DNA of 64,000 nucleotides from Rhyzopertha dominica (GCA_025024175.1 QCXZ01000041.1:47425786-47489785), one strand, 5' to 3'; numbered from the stretch's first letter, positions 11,323-22,940 are shown. Notes: generated from the sequence alone by a model not told the origin. Numbers and translations are program-made.

Positions 11323-13965
11323 CTATTGCAGCTCGACAATTATATTCTTGATAGCCTTACGGAAGCTGCTGATATTGAAACGCACTAAATCCTTACAAAA
11401 GCGGTTATGTAATGTTACAGCGTTATACGTAAATGACCTGGAAAATAATGACGTACAATATTTAGGCATATCGAGTGACGAGGAGGTGAAGCGCAACCCA
11501 AGCTGGTGAATACTACTTCTAAATTTCAATTTTTCTCTTAGATATGACGGAAAATCTGTAAGCAGTACTCTATGCACCAGAGAAAGCAACTGTAAGCGGT
11601 AGACATTAGACATTTTCAGCCATTTAAGTTCATTGATCTTGGCAGAAACATGATCAAACTTTCTTAGACTGTATATAAAGCGACAACAACTGTTCTGGAT
11701 CATCTGAATATGATTTTGTGTTCTTGAGTTTAAACATGGAAAGAAAATTACTAGACCATAGTTAAGCAATGACAGGACTAAGGTTTCTATAAGCTTTTTG
11801 CGAGTTTTGAAGTTAATTATATCCATGTTGCTGTATAGCAGTTTGAGAACAAAATAACATTTTCTAATGAGTAAAGAGACGTGGGTGTCAAAGCGGAGGT
11901 CTTCGTCGAAGATTAAACCAAGGTTCTTAACTTCAGAACATATATTGATGGGTACACCTTCAATAGCTAAACTCATGTGTGATTTAACCAACTGAGTTAT
12001 TACAGCAGGCGCAAAGCATATGACCTTACATTTATCAGCATTTAGTTTAAGATTGTGGTCTATGCTGTATTTAGAGATGGAGTCGAGATCGCAATTAAGC
12101 TGCTCGCATGCGGTAGTTGTGTCGCACATCTTAAAGGATATGTACAGTTGGGTGTCATCAGCATATCCTAGAATATTAGAAAATTTAACACGGCTAAATA
12201 TATCTGAAGTATAGATTAAATATAGAAGGGGTCCCAGTACTGACCCTTGGGGCACACCACTAGTAACTGGCACTTTATCCGAAAGAAGCCCATTAACTCG
12301 AACTACTTGGAAGCGGTCTTTAAAGTAAGACACGAAAAATCTACATGCGATTGCATCAAGTCCAAAGTAAGACAATTTGGCACACATTAGCCCATGATCG
12401 ATTGTGTCAAACGCTTTAGAGAAATCAAGTAAAACGAGAGCCGTGCAGTTGCCCTTATCACGCTCTCTTATTATATCGTCCAGGACTTTCAACAGTACCA
12501 TCGTAGTACTTTGATTTTTCTGAAAACCTGATTGGAACGGTGAAATTATATTATTCTCTAATGCGTAATTGTAAAGTTGCAGATGTACAACTTTCTCGAT
12601 AATTTTTACAAATGTAGGTACTAAACTTATGGGACGAAGGTCACTAAAGTTAACCGGATTGTTTATTTTTGGAATGGGAATAATAACGGAGGTTTTCCAT
12701 GATACTGGGAAGTAACCGCTTTTTAGGCAACAATTAACTATATGTGTGATATGAGGAGCAAATTTTGGCAAGCAAAAATGGATCATCTTCGCAGAAATGT
12801 CATCCCACCCAGGACTGGAAAGCTTAAGTTTAGATATTATATTTTTAATATCGTCTATGTCAGTAAGTACAAAAGAGAATACCGAGCCTTCCTTGTATTT
12901 AGTTGAAGTATAATGAGTAGTGGTTGGACGTCGATCATTAAGGCTTGAGAATACAGAACTAAAGTAATGATTAATGTCATTAGGATTGCGAAGCTGCAAA
13001 GGGATATCTGTACAGCGATTATTTTTAATTCCTAAGTGCTTTACAGTCCTCCAAAGCAGACCAGGGTCGCGAGATCGCTCGGCCGCACAGATGTAAGACT
13101 GTTTCTCACTCCTAATTGCTGAAACCGTCACGTTACGCATGATACAATAGTAATTCCAGTCTAGTGGGTCCTTAGTTCTTTTAAACTTTGAATGCGCCCG
13201 ATTCCGTTCTGACATCATTAGTCTGATATTATAAGTTAGCCATGGAGCATATGGCTTAGTGACACGAGAAGAAATGTAGGGCGCATGAAGATCAAAAAGA
13301 TTTTTAATGTTACTTGTCAAAAAATCGACTTTGCTATCAATATCATTGATGTAATAAACGTCATCCCATTTTACACTCTCCAGGTCTCTCAGAAAGTGAT
13401 CATATGCGAATTGTTTGTAATTTCTATAAGTAATAGTTTTAGGTGGTAATTTAGTAACTTCATGTTTCAAAATACAAAAAGTTAAGGAATGATCAGATAT
13501 TAAGTCGGCATTTAGTACTCCTGAAGATGCAACTTGCTCAGGTTTATTATAGAAAATGGCATCCAAGAGGGTCATCGAAGAGGCGGCCACCCGAGTAGGT
13601 TCAGAAATTAATTGTTCAAAGCCATAGTTGGACATGTTACGGAGCAAGGGATTATTGTAAAGTTGATCGACATTAAAATCACCCAAAATCATTACCCGGT
13701 CAAAAGGAGGCAGTGTGGCCGAAATGACATTGTCCGTATAATTAATTAACGAGTTCATACTAAAACGCGGAATAACATAAAGAACACAAAACAGTATTGA
13801 CAAACGACTAAATTTAATCACCAAAAATAGGGCATCAATACCCGGAAAGGTAAGCGGTGCGTCAACTATATTCACGATAAAATCACTCCTCACGTAAATC
13901 GCCACTCCACCACCCCGTCCATCTCTATCACTACGAACTAGCTTATAGTTGGGAATAACAAACAA
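11323..13965 (-). CDS. Non-LTR retrotransposon (LINE) endonuclease-reverse transcriptase, 5'-truncated
   Basis: This is the Pol protein of a LINE of the Jockey/CR1 group: an apurinic-type endonuclease that nicks the target plus a reverse transcriptase for target-primed copying. In the 880-codon uninterrupted frame, endonuclease motifs are GRGGGVAIY (17-24), GDFN (95-98) and SDH (157-159). Reverse transcriptase motifs are RPISLVPTFVKIIEK (444-458), LDFSKAFDTIDH (513-524, catalytic D514), GVPQGSVLGPLL (570-581) and YADD (601-604). A C-terminal region typical of LINEs follows. The first part of the endonuclease (with the usual ETWL segment) and the whole of ORF1 are missing, so this is a 5'-truncated copy and the true start lies outside. 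No stops or frameshifts occur after truncation, suggesting a fairly recent insertion. Clade assignment is by eye. Confidence 0.9.
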   Translation of the reverse strand: MFVIPNYKLVRSDRDGRGGGVAIYVRSDFIVNIVDAPLTFPGIDALFLVIKFSRLSILFCVLYVIPRFSMNSLINYTDNVISATLPPFDRVMILGDFNVDQLYNNPLLRNMSNYGFEQLISEPTRVAASSMTLLDAIFYNKPEQVASSGVLNADLISDHSLTFCILKHEVTKLPPKTITYRNYKQFAYDHFLRDLESVKWDDVYYINDIDSKVDFLTSNIKNLFDLHAPYISSRVTKPYAPWLTYNIRLMMSERNRAHSKFKRTKDPLDWNYYCIMRNVTVSAIRSEKQSYICAAERSRDPGLLWRTVKHLGIKNNRCTDIPLQLRNPNDINHYFSSVFSSLNDRRPTTTHYTSTKYKEGSVFSFVLTDIDDIKNIISKLKLSSPGWDDISAKMIHFCLPKFAPHITHIVNCCLKSGYFPVSWKTSVIIPIPKINNPVNFSDLRPISLVPTFVKIIEKVVHLQLYNYALENNIISPFQSGFQKNQSTTMVLLKVLDDIIRERDKGNCTALVLLDFSKAFDTIDHGLMCAKLSYFGLDAIACRFFVSYFKDRFQVVRVNGLLSDKVPVTSGVPQGSVLGPLLYLIYTSDIFSRVKFSNILGYADDTQLYISFKMCDTTTACEQLNCDLDSISKYSIDHNLKLNADKCKVICFAPAVITQLVKSHMSLAIEGVPINICSEVKNLGLIFDEDLRFDTHVSLLIRKCYFVLKLLYSNMDIINFKTRKKLIETLVLSLLNYGLVIFFPCLNSRTQNHIQMIQNSCCRFIYSLRKFDHVSAKINELKWLKMSNVYRLQLLSLVHRVLLTDFPSYLREKLKFRSSIHQLGLRFTSSSLDMPKYCTSLFSRSFTYNAVTLHNRFCKDLVRFNISSFRKAIKNIIVELQ

Positions 13966-14220
13966 AGAAGAAGATATAATTAGTGGTTAGCCAAGTCTGC
14001 TGGTACCTTTCATGGGCTTTTTTCACATTGTAAGCTTATTGATAGCGACCTCTGTGTTGATAAGCAGATTTTCAAAGCTGATTGTGTACCGGGAGTGGCA
14101 TTTGTAATGAAGACCCACACTTTTACTTTTTACTTTATTGAACACACGTTGGTTATTATGGACCCCAAACTATTAGTCTGATTTCTTAGTTTACTTTTCG
14201 TAATTGGCATCCTCAAGACA

Positions 14221-14231
14221 CCCCCCCCCCC
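14221..14231. repeat. Poly-C run (11 C)
   Basis: Eleven consecutive C residues in otherwise mixed sequence, immediately before a CpG-rich island. Its length may be unreliable in the assembly. Confidence 0.9.
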
Positions 14232-14279
14232 TCCGGAGTATGAAATTTGGGTTAAAATATCTACCTTTTGGATTTTGAC

Positions 14280-14785
14280 CGCGAATTTCGAATGCTAGCG
14301 CAGAGTGCGACATAGCCAAACGAATTCACCCGATAGTTATCCCATTTGAAATGTCATTAAGTCATTGATCGCAGGGTGCGACACGTCAGATGAATAGTCG
14401 GTGTTGTAGTTCGTAGTGTGTCGTAATTATGCCGCCGGCGATACAATTAAAGCCGTGTAACAGCGCCATCATTGCAGCAGCACTTTGTCCTCCCTAATAA
14501 AAATTAATGCGCCCGCCACATTTCGCTTAGAGTGCGCCCGTTCCTGAAACCCGAGCACTGTTTCATCACTTACACACAAAACAGAGCTCGAAACAATTTC
14601 AGCGGCGCGCTCAAGTTTTGACAATAACTATAATTTGCGTCGGGCGGTCGTATGCATTATTCTCTTTGTTTCACGTTAGTTACGGCCGGCTGTATAGGCC
14701 CGGGGTGTATTTTATTGAGCGTTTGGGTTTACTTAAGCCCCCGGCATTATGCCAGTCCGCAGGAGCCTTGGTCTACACATAATAT
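14280..14785. promoter_or_regulatory. CpG-rich island, candidate regulatory element
   Basis: GC- and CpG-rich sequence without a meaningful open frame, containing AATTAATGCGCCCG (about 14502-14515) and TTTTATTGAGCG (about 14710-14721), which are homeodomain/Cad-type cores. It stands out from the AT-rich flanks and resembles the islands at 6.0-6.5 and 26.9-27.5 kb. Function is inferred from composition only. Confidence 0.33.
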
Positions 14786-15468
14786 GTTAGTTTGTGGCTT
14801 CTCGTGTGAAATATATTCCTAAATCATGTCTTAATCTCGAACCTTGCGACCCACGGGTGGTGTCAGCCCACATAATACGTTCGCATTGTAACGAGGTTAG
14901 TGGTTATAGCGGCTGTAATAATGAAGAACAAGGGTTGGAACAGGCCGCCATGAATAAGACAATCTCCTTCGAGCACGTCGTCGACACGAGAACATGTGCT
15001 GTAGATAGGCGCTGCCGAGTGCTGGTTGGGGAATTGCCTGCTTATAACCGACGAAAATCTTAATTCCGGGCAGTAACATCTTCAGGAACCAGCTGATCGT
15101 TTGCTTTACATCTGGAGTTAATTCCATGTTATTTTACTTCTCGTAACAAAACATGCTTGCACAATAACCGTGAAATAATAATGTCTTTGGAAACCGTACA
15201 GTCAAAATAATTGCGCACTCTTCTTGTCCTGGATTGTCATAACACCTACAGAAAGGCGGATGGTTGCAACTTTGGCAAAACCAACCTTTTCCTGGTGTAA
15301 CTACCATTGCAGCGGTGCAAGTATTTATCTTTCACAAGAACCGACAGGTTAACTGCCATGTTTGATAAAGCTTGTCTCTGTCGTGGTTTAGTTTGCTGCT
15401 CTGATGAATGTTATTATAACCACTTCTTCCACATGGCTGCAACATTTGTTATAGCCTTTGGTAACTGT
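14786..15468. other. Non-coding DNA, nothing recognised
   Basis: Short overlapping frames on both strands (for example about 14794-15127) are artefacts of a GC-richer patch. No domain, RNA gene or repeat end is visible. Confidence 0.5.
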
Positions 15469-15530
15469 CAGTGGCGTCGCCAGACTTCCAAATGTGGGTG
15501 GGCACCCTAAAATCCGAAGGGGCACTCGGA
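15469..15530 (+). mobile_element. hAT-like transposon terminus (one end only)
   Basis: The sequence CAGTGGCGTCGCCAG, followed by a G-rich stretch with 'gtgggtgggcac', looks like the outer end of many hAT elements and their MITEs (CAGTGGCGTA-type inverted repeat). I could not find a matching inverted copy within a few kilobases, so the other end is lost, diverged or absent. An 8-bp target duplication therefore cannot be tested. Confidence 0.35.
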
Positions 15531-16882
15531 GAGGACTCACAATAGCCACAATACTATAGGATTCCTTTGAAAAAAAGAGCGTTTAATGCGTCAATGTAAT
15601 TGAAGTGATCCGCTATATTGGAGAGGTAGCAAGAGCAACTGCGGTGCTCACCAGAATCACTTAAAATGATAAAACGAATGGGCGTAATGTGGTATCGTGA
15701 ATTGTATTCTCGAAATTCGAAATATATTATATCAAATCAATTGCTGTCCAAAAATACATCTGTAAAGTAAGAGTACCAAGCTCATAATCTGTTTGTTGAA
15801 AATAATGCTTAAATATTATGTGGGGCGATATTTATAATCAAAAATTTTGTGTATATTTTAAAAACAAGACAATAGACTTCAGTAAATTTAACTATGCCTT
15901 ACGGCCCAGCTCTGCCGAGGGCGGGAAGCCCACGGCTTCGCTCCGTCACTTTTTTCAAGTGGGTGCATATATATTTTTACCTCAAAGCCATTTGTTTTTA
16001 TCTTTTAGCTTCCCCTTTAATCCTCTTTCTGCTTCCCGTACTGCTTACAGATACCAATACATTAGATTCCATCTTTTTTAAGTAAAATATTGCATTTTGA
16101 AACACATTAATTATTCCAAAGCCTTCGTTTGATTGGAACGTCCTACAACGAGTGTACTTTTAAAGGGGAAATACAGCGTTTTCAGCTCAAACACAAATAC
16201 CATCTGCTTACAATCATGTTCAAGTATCGAGTGCCATCTATAACTCAAAAACTGAGTTTTGGTCGAAAAGTGCGTTTTGATTTGGAGCTCTTCATATGAG
16301 CTGTCTATGAATTTTACTACCTGAGTTATGAATTTTTATTCGCGTACAATCGACTACTATCAACGCCATCTTAAACAACACTCTATCAAGGGTTATTCTG
16401 TCGATTGAACTTAGGTGCTTTGCGTTTTGTACCCGCAACATTGATTATATCTTATAAACTTTATGGTCGGCTGTCCTAAACTATTGGGATTAGTGGCACG
16501 CTTCAAAGTTCCTAAATGGGCCGTATTCAAAAAAAATCTTGTTGGTTAAAATTTTAACTTTTCCATTATAAATTTTTGAAATTTGTTAGTTGTGATAATA
16601 AAACATAGAAACTTATATAACAAATTTAATGCGCGACTGCGATCTATTTTTATGTGATACTTTACTGAGATTAAATTTTCCGACGTATAAAATAAAAGCC
16701 TTCGCATGTCATAACGAATTTATACAAATTTAATATAAAAACATGCCAATTAGTAAGTAGAAAATTATTTGCATTTGTTAGAAAAAATTTATAATAGTGC
16801 ACAATAAAATGCATATACGGTATCGATTATATTCAATACAGCTTGCTAATAAGCACATTACAAGAGTCACAAACTAAAAAAA
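15531..16882. other. AT-rich non-coding DNA
   Basis: No domain-bearing frame. A short GC-rich phrase at 15895-15950 produces two overlapping 60-90 codon frames with no recognisable character. This stretch may be the interior of the hAT-like element whose left end is at 15469, but the right end was not found. Confidence 0.45.
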
Positions 16883-17287
16883 TTACTCACTATCACTTTC
16901 ACTGCTAAAATCATGATTAACTTCAATTATTAATTATTGTACATGATTCGCTCTGTACCCATTTTCAATTTCCAGTACATGCCGCATTGAATTTCTCCAT
17001 GCAATGATATGGGGGTAATCGTAGAATGGTGTGTCCACAATCAGAAGCGAGAATGTCAATTTTAAATTTCTTTGAAATTTTTTTTGTGCCAAGCACTTCC
17101 AACAATTGTTTTTTTTGTGTAGTCCGCTTCGAAAAATAAGTCTTCTTTTCTTAAAAACTCTTGAATGGTTGCCTTATTAGTTGTTGTTGGAATTTTATCC
17201 AGTTGCTCCGAACGGCAACTAGCGTAGTCCATTAGTAGGACGCTGTTTGGTTTTGGGCAGAGGACAGTTACGCACCGCGATCAAAAA
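16883..17287 (-). pseudogene. IS630/Tc1-mariner superfamily transposase relic (C-terminal part)
   Basis: Translation of the minus strand gives PKPNSVLLMDYASCRSEQLD, continuing through DKIPTTTNKATIQEFLRKED. After one frameshift it gives DILASDCGHTILRLPPYHC and a C-terminus RHVLEIENGYRANHVQ that ends in a serine/acidic tail before the stop at 16883. This matches the C-terminal half of the arthropod IS630-like DDE transposases (segments VIVMDNASYHS, KIPT, LPPYHC, RHVI-IE), including the second catalytic Asp in LLMDYAS. The stretch with the third catalytic residue (normally L-N-P-I-E after YHC) is deleted, and nothing upstream of the second Asp remains. It belongs to the same family as the element at 23525-25221, and the two relics overlap only around the second Asp. 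Confidence 0.7.
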
Positions 17288-17775
17288 TTAGAAAGTATGG
17301 GCTGCCGCATTGAAATTGGAATAGATACTACTATTCAATTAGGAAAGAATACGATTTAGTCATACATTAAAAGCTATTAGATGAGAAATATTTGTAATTC
17401 AAATAATAATACCAAATAATGCTCATTGATTTATGTGTACGGAAAAAAATTCTAAAAAAGCCTAAACACAATTTTTGGATACGGTCCACTCCGCTGCAAA
17501 ACAGTGGAATCTGTCCAACCCGTCTGTTATGTACGACAGCTTCAGGTAATACTTGTAAACCATTGTGAGTGGTAATCGGCTGTTCGTATAGTAAGTCTCA
17601 TATATTGTTGCTTGCAAGTGTATGAAGATATTGCCCGCTTCCTGTCCTTTGTTTAACAGCTGAATGTTTATTTTAATCATGAATTGACAATGACATGAAA
17701 AAAATTAGATGGCAACGCGGTCTGTTAGGATTATACTATGACATGATGACAAGCCTTTGGTATATAGACAAAAGC
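17288..17775. other. Non-coding DNA, nothing recognised
   Basis: A 72-codon minus-strand frame (17462-17680) has no recognisable domain. I looked for the N-terminal half of the transposase relic at 16883-17287 here and did not find it. Confidence 0.4.
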
Positions 17776-17784
17776 AGTTCTACG

Positions 17785-18023
17785 CCATGCTGTCTGTACT
17801 AGACCTAAACTATATTGACGAGCTGCGACAAAAGAGAAACAGATCTGTCTGCAGTTGGTTGCGGTGCAGACAACATAGCACAGACATGCATTTTAATGAG
17901 GTAATAAATAGAAGTTTATTTCCGAGGAGCAAGTTTCGAGTGAGTAGCCAAAAAAGTAGACAATGCGAAGCTGTTAAAAAGATTCTTCCACCAAGTGAGG
18001 AGTTAAATTCGATAACTCTCTAA
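17785..18023 (+). pseudogene. Possible PIF/Harbinger transposase N-terminal fragment
   Basis: The frame reads ELRQKRNRSVCSWLRCRQHS, then a segment with FNEVINRSLFPRSKFRVS, then KKILPPSEELNSITL before a stop. PIF/Harbinger nucleases begin with a similar layout: a basic R-K-R-x-W-V-x-x-W-L-x-R block, a stretch about an E-L-x-x-E-D region, and MR-x-x-IPPSERL-x-x-TLRFLATG. The match is partial and the middle part is shortened, so this would be a broken fragment without the DDE catalytic core. No termini are visible. A chance frame cannot be excluded. A MITE with Harbinger-type ends lies 1.4 kb away. Confidence 0.35.
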
Positions 18024-19398
18024 AAGCGCATTCGTATAATTGTACTCATCAGTCGTTAGCCACTTAAACACAAGCATATCTGTATCGTACTATAATGTTT
18101 ATTACACATTAAACGGCAATTTTATCGCGGCCATTAGAAACACTTTGGGTCAGTTCGATCGCTTTAATAATCGAGGGCAGAGCTTATATTAATTGCCTCG
18201 TTGGCAACAGCGTTCTTTTGTCCATACACTTTTTGAAGCCGGGGTCTCCTTTTACGGCACACGCCATNAATGGAGTAATCCNAACCACTTGCGCTTCCCA
18301 TTCCTACGCCCGATAAAAAAACCAAATGGTCTCTTTGTTTCTACGATAACCTTATTTAGATAATTCAACGTATCGGCATCTCGCTGCCGTGGGAATCTGG
18401 TGAAGTAGTCGACGATAAGCGAAACCAAATGTTGTGGAAGACGTGTGTAGTATTTGCAGCTGGCGAATTCTACACGTGTTTAGCAAGGAAGAAATAATTA
18501 CCGGCCGCCGAGGTATTTGTAAACAGCCACTTTGTTGGGCAACAATCTCCGGGTACGGTTAGGTGCATGTGCAGTGAAGCCTGCAAATTTAGGCCTTCGA
18601 ACTGTAATCTTTTGTGCTCTTGAGGGAGATTAAGCTTTTGACATTTCGGCATGAAGGAAGTTGAGTGTGTATGGGGTTTAAAATACCTGGAGCACAGTAA
18701 CGGAACTGGGATAGCATTGAAATCAGTTGCATTAACATGAGAAGTGCATTGATTTAATCTATATATTCACCTACCCTTTTTGGTGTAGGATTTCTTTGCA
18801 TGCAATTCTATCTAATGCACTTATATGTATGTTGTTCTTTTTTCTGTCGGCACTGCTATTTTATTTTTTCCTATAATCTACTGTGCAATTTTCTCTTCCT
18901 CTACCATCATTATAGGTATTTTTCCACTGTGTCTCATAATAATTTCTTTCATTTTCTCTAAAAAAATCTCATTTCCACCCGATAGCTTGTGCAGTAAGCT
19001 GATGAGGCTGGTGAAACAAGGCACATTCAAACAATCTGTTCGTCTTGTGTTTGAACACTGTTTTGACTCAATCTCACCTTACGTGAAACACACTTCTGTG
19101 GCAAACCTTCAAAATAGCAGAAATTTCCTCTTTTTTTATTGTGCGTTACAAGTTTTTGACTTGTAACAAAATAAAAAGCACAGAATTTAAATGTCGAAAT
19201 AAATACACATTTATAGTGAAAAGGTTCTCTCCTTAGCTATGAGTTTGCCATATTCCTCTTTATAAAAATATTTAATCGAGAATTTGTACTGGCCCTGAAC
19301 TTTAATTAAGTTATCAGCAGTTAGCGCAGTCATTATACTTATACCTAGAAATACAGACACTCAATCATACATGGGCTTATATTTTAACACTTGCTGCA
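18024..19398. other. Non-coding DNA, nothing recognised
   Basis: No domain-bearing frame. Frames near 18470-18652 and 18825-19166 are low-complexity hydrophobic translations of T-rich DNA. Ambiguous bases lie at 18268 and 18282. Confidence 0.5.
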
Positions 19399-19401
19399 TA
19401 A

Positions 19402-19980
19402 AGCCGGACTCAGACGACTGGTATATTTGCCCAATATTTATCACTTGGGTATACTTGCCATGCCGGATGACATGTACAATTATTTGTCACTGGTCAGTTT
19501 TCCATCGTCTGTTTGGTAAAAATGGCACAAGTCAAAGGGATTACAATTATTGGCGCATTTGACAGGGAAGAACTTGTCTACATTTGCAGTGACGTTCGCA
19601 CGAGCCGTACATATGCTTGTAACCTTTCTGCGCTACTATTCAGTCCGCATTTTAGTTTGCAACGAATAAGGTGTTATTTTGGCTTGATCTCTGTTTAATT
19701 ACTGGCTAATTTTATTTATTTACTAATCTTTTTCTTCTTTTTTAATTTTAAATAATATCCACTCATCAAAACAAAAGCTGCACAAGCAACAATGTTTTCA
19801 GATTGTGCGCTATCCATATTGGTCAACTGCCTTCTGTTTATTTCGCCAAGTTACTGGCGTATTTTACAAAGAATATTGTACACATCGTGTGAGTCCTTTG
19901 CTTGTCCATTGCCTGGTGCATTTGGCAAATATACAAATATTGGCGTATTTGTCAAATGTACCAGTCGTCTGAGTCCGGCT
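19402..19980. mobile_element. MITE, PIF/Harbinger type (TAA target duplication)
   Basis: The left end begins AGCCGGACTCAGACGACTGG. The right end is the reverse complement of the same 20 bases, and similarity continues inward (GGTAYATTTG-CAAATA, then CCAATATTT). Directly outside each end is TAA (19399-19401 and 19981-19983), the 3-bp TWA-type duplication made by PIF/Harbinger transposases. The 579 bp between have no transposase frame, so it is a non-autonomous element moved in trans. The right arm also carries an extra nearby copy of the TTTG-CAAATA segment. Confidence 0.85.
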
Positions 19981-19983
19981 TAA

Positions 19984-22510
19984 AGTTGTATTAATGATAA
20001 CGATGACTTTATTAGGAAACATGTATAATGAGTAATATTTCTGGTATAATTCAAGTTTCTTTGTTTTTATCAGTATTTTGGCTATTAGTTTTCCGCAACA
20101 TTTCTCATTAGGTGATAATAATTGGAAATTAAGAGTGTTTCTCACATGTCTCTGTGGAAAACGCATACGCATTGCCTACCTTTGCGTACATAAGGGAAGC
20201 CACATCTGTTGCCTGCCATGCTGAAGGCGCTCTATAAGCCGAAACAGCCGAAATTTTTGTAGCTATCTGGCAAACTTAGTAATATGCTTTATACTCTGTT
20301 CTTTCACATCACAACCTTCTATTAGAGTTTTCTTTATAAGAAGGCTCTTTCTATATGTTGACTTTTTGTGGTAATTCTTTAGTGCTTGTTTTGCAGCCTT
20401 TATTTTACAAATTTAAAAACTTGACTGTCTTTTATGGGCTTTATATTTTATTGTTCTTGCTTTACCATGCACCACTCAACAAGTACATGCTTGTATAGGA
20501 TGTGCTATATTTCACAAGCCTGCTTTAAATTGTAGCAATTCTAGTTCGCATTTTCCATAAATGATACTTACGTGTTTGAAAGCTTGTAGTTTTTAGCTAT
20601 GCGTATGTGAAGTATTGCTTGGATTTTATAGGTATCTAAGCTACTAGCTATACTTTATTAATTTTAGCAAATCTAATATATGTTAGGTTGTTGAAAGCAT
20701 CCCTTAAGTAAGCATAAAAGCTTATACTGCCAAGTTATTCGATGGGACCTAACCTCTAACGGGATAATAGCATATTTTCTGAATACTGAATGGCACAATA
20801 ATATATGATTTTTGACTGCAAGCATTTTAATATTATTATCCCGCATTTATATTTATTTAACAATCAGCTTGGCCTTCGTACATAAAAATAATAGTGTGTA
20901 CGTTAAAACGAAATGAAAGGCAGAAACACTCATCAAATTGTGGATACATTGTTTCTTCAAAAAAATCTTCCTCGTCTGACTGTCTTCTTCTTCACAATTA
21001 CTAATATTGCCTTTTTTCTTCATTTTACAAATTAAATTCTAAAAATTGATAATAAACTATTATGAAATTAGTGAAATTTTTTTTATTAAAAAACTTCGAA
21101 AATGTGGAAAAACGTTGAAATAGTTGATCGTCTTGAAGCCATCGGAGTTGGAATTAGTTTTTCATCTACATTTTTGAGGCATCAACAAAGTTGTTTTTTT
21201 TGTTGCCAAATTCTCTTTAATGTCATTACTTTGAAATATTTTCATGGACAGAATCAGTCTTGACTCTTCTATTTGTTTAATCCTCTGCAACCATACATAT
21301 TTTTAATGCTATAATCTACATCAATGTCTAGATGGCTTGGCATTTTTTTAAAGATTTGTGTGTAGTTTTTCTTAACTTGTGAAAGGTGTGTTGCGTTTCT
21401 TGAAAAAAGAAGAGTTGGAATCCGATATTTGAGTAAAGCTTCACCTTAGAAGCACGAAAAGTAACGTTTGTGTCCGGATTCTTCATGTGAAGAATGTATT
21501 ACTTAATCCTCTTACTTTGTTGCTTGCAATTTCTTAAAATCGAAAGCCCGACTTGTGAATTATATGAACTATTTTTTTTAATGAACAGAATTGTGCCGTT
21601 TCAGAATTTATCCAATAATTTTCATCTGTAATCATTTGTGGCAGTAGTAGGAATTTATGTTACAACTAAACAAGATCTCTTTAAATAATAGACAACTTTT
21701 AACACCTGTAAGGGCGTTACAATATTCATAGATGACTCTTTACCACTAGATTGTATGTCCAACAAAGTGGTGTACATACATTTTCCAATTATTTATTAAA
21801 CAGTATTGAGGCATCACTAGCTACATATTATGTAATTTACCATATAAACATTCTTGTTTTTTGGACATCTCTTACTAGACTATCAGGGAAAGATGCCCAA
21901 GCGTTATGGCACAGATGCCGGTGTTGAATTCATTTCTTTTTGCAATGACCTTTAGCACAGATCTCACAGATGTTAGCTTACTTCGAAAGGCATTCATGCA
22001 TCCATTGATTGGAATGACTAAAACTCGAGATATTTAAAATCGACATCTCTATGTAAATCGAGTTTTTTTTATATTTGTGACCAGTGTCAATTTGTTGAGA
22101 TAAATGTGCAATGCTAGGGTTTTAGTCAGGTGCTAAAGTGACGTAATTACATTCCAGGAACGAACAATTTGGTAACAATATGAATATTATTGGTGACCTC
22201 CGGCCCTTATGTTTTAAAATAAGAAGCTAAGTATTGCTATTTTGAATAAGAGTAAATTACGGATTCAGCTCCGTCATGCTTATATTTACAATATTAACCA
22301 CACTTCGCTGCATTCTCTGGGCCCATAACCTATAAAAATTATATTATTCCTTGGCGTAATGTAAATCCGTTTCACTCTAAAATAGATTTTACAAGTATAA
22401 ACAAAATGTGCTTCTTTCTTGTTTGAATACTCATAGAGAATCGATAGGTACAATGATTTAGCTTGAACTACCAACCCTTCAGTCGTTTCAACTCGCGTAC
22501 CACATGATAT
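19984..22510. other. AT-rich non-coding DNA
   Basis: No domain-bearing frame, RNA gene or transposon end was recognised on either strand. Short frames (for example 19864-20172 minus and 22286-22516 minus) have no family character. Confidence 0.5.
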
Positions 22511-22519
22511 TTGCATCAN

Positions 22520-22940
22520 GCAGCGTGTCGCTTGCGTTATCTTCGTCGGCAGTTACGTCCTAATTGAATTTGTTGGTGAACAAATGAACGGGGACCGTCC
22601 GCACACACACAAACTGTGGAAACGTTATGAAAGACTTAAATATTCGTTTGCACGTGCAGCAAGTGGATGCAAGCGCCGTGGGTTAGCCCGCATTTAGTAT
22701 GCTAAACTAAACAAAGGCTTCCGCTTGTCTCACTTGTTTATTCTCACAGGGGATGCGGNGTGCTTGCACGTTCTGAGGTGTGCGACTTGCACTGACAGAT
22801 ATGGCAGTTGCTGCGACGTCTCGGGACGAGCGTAATTTTAGAATAGGGGCGCGGGCAACGGCGCATATAATAAGGAAACTAAAGACCCTTCTTATACGGA
22901 AAACTAATTTGAAATAAGATTAATAGCGTCGCTTTTAATG
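22520..22940. promoter_or_regulatory. CpG-rich island, candidate regulatory element
   Basis: GC- and CpG-rich stretch with ambiguous bases at 22519 and 22759, holding phrases such as GACGTCTCGGGACGAGCG (about 22816-22833). There is no coherent open frame. Composition alone suggests conserved regulatory or formerly promoter-like DNA. Confidence 0.28.
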
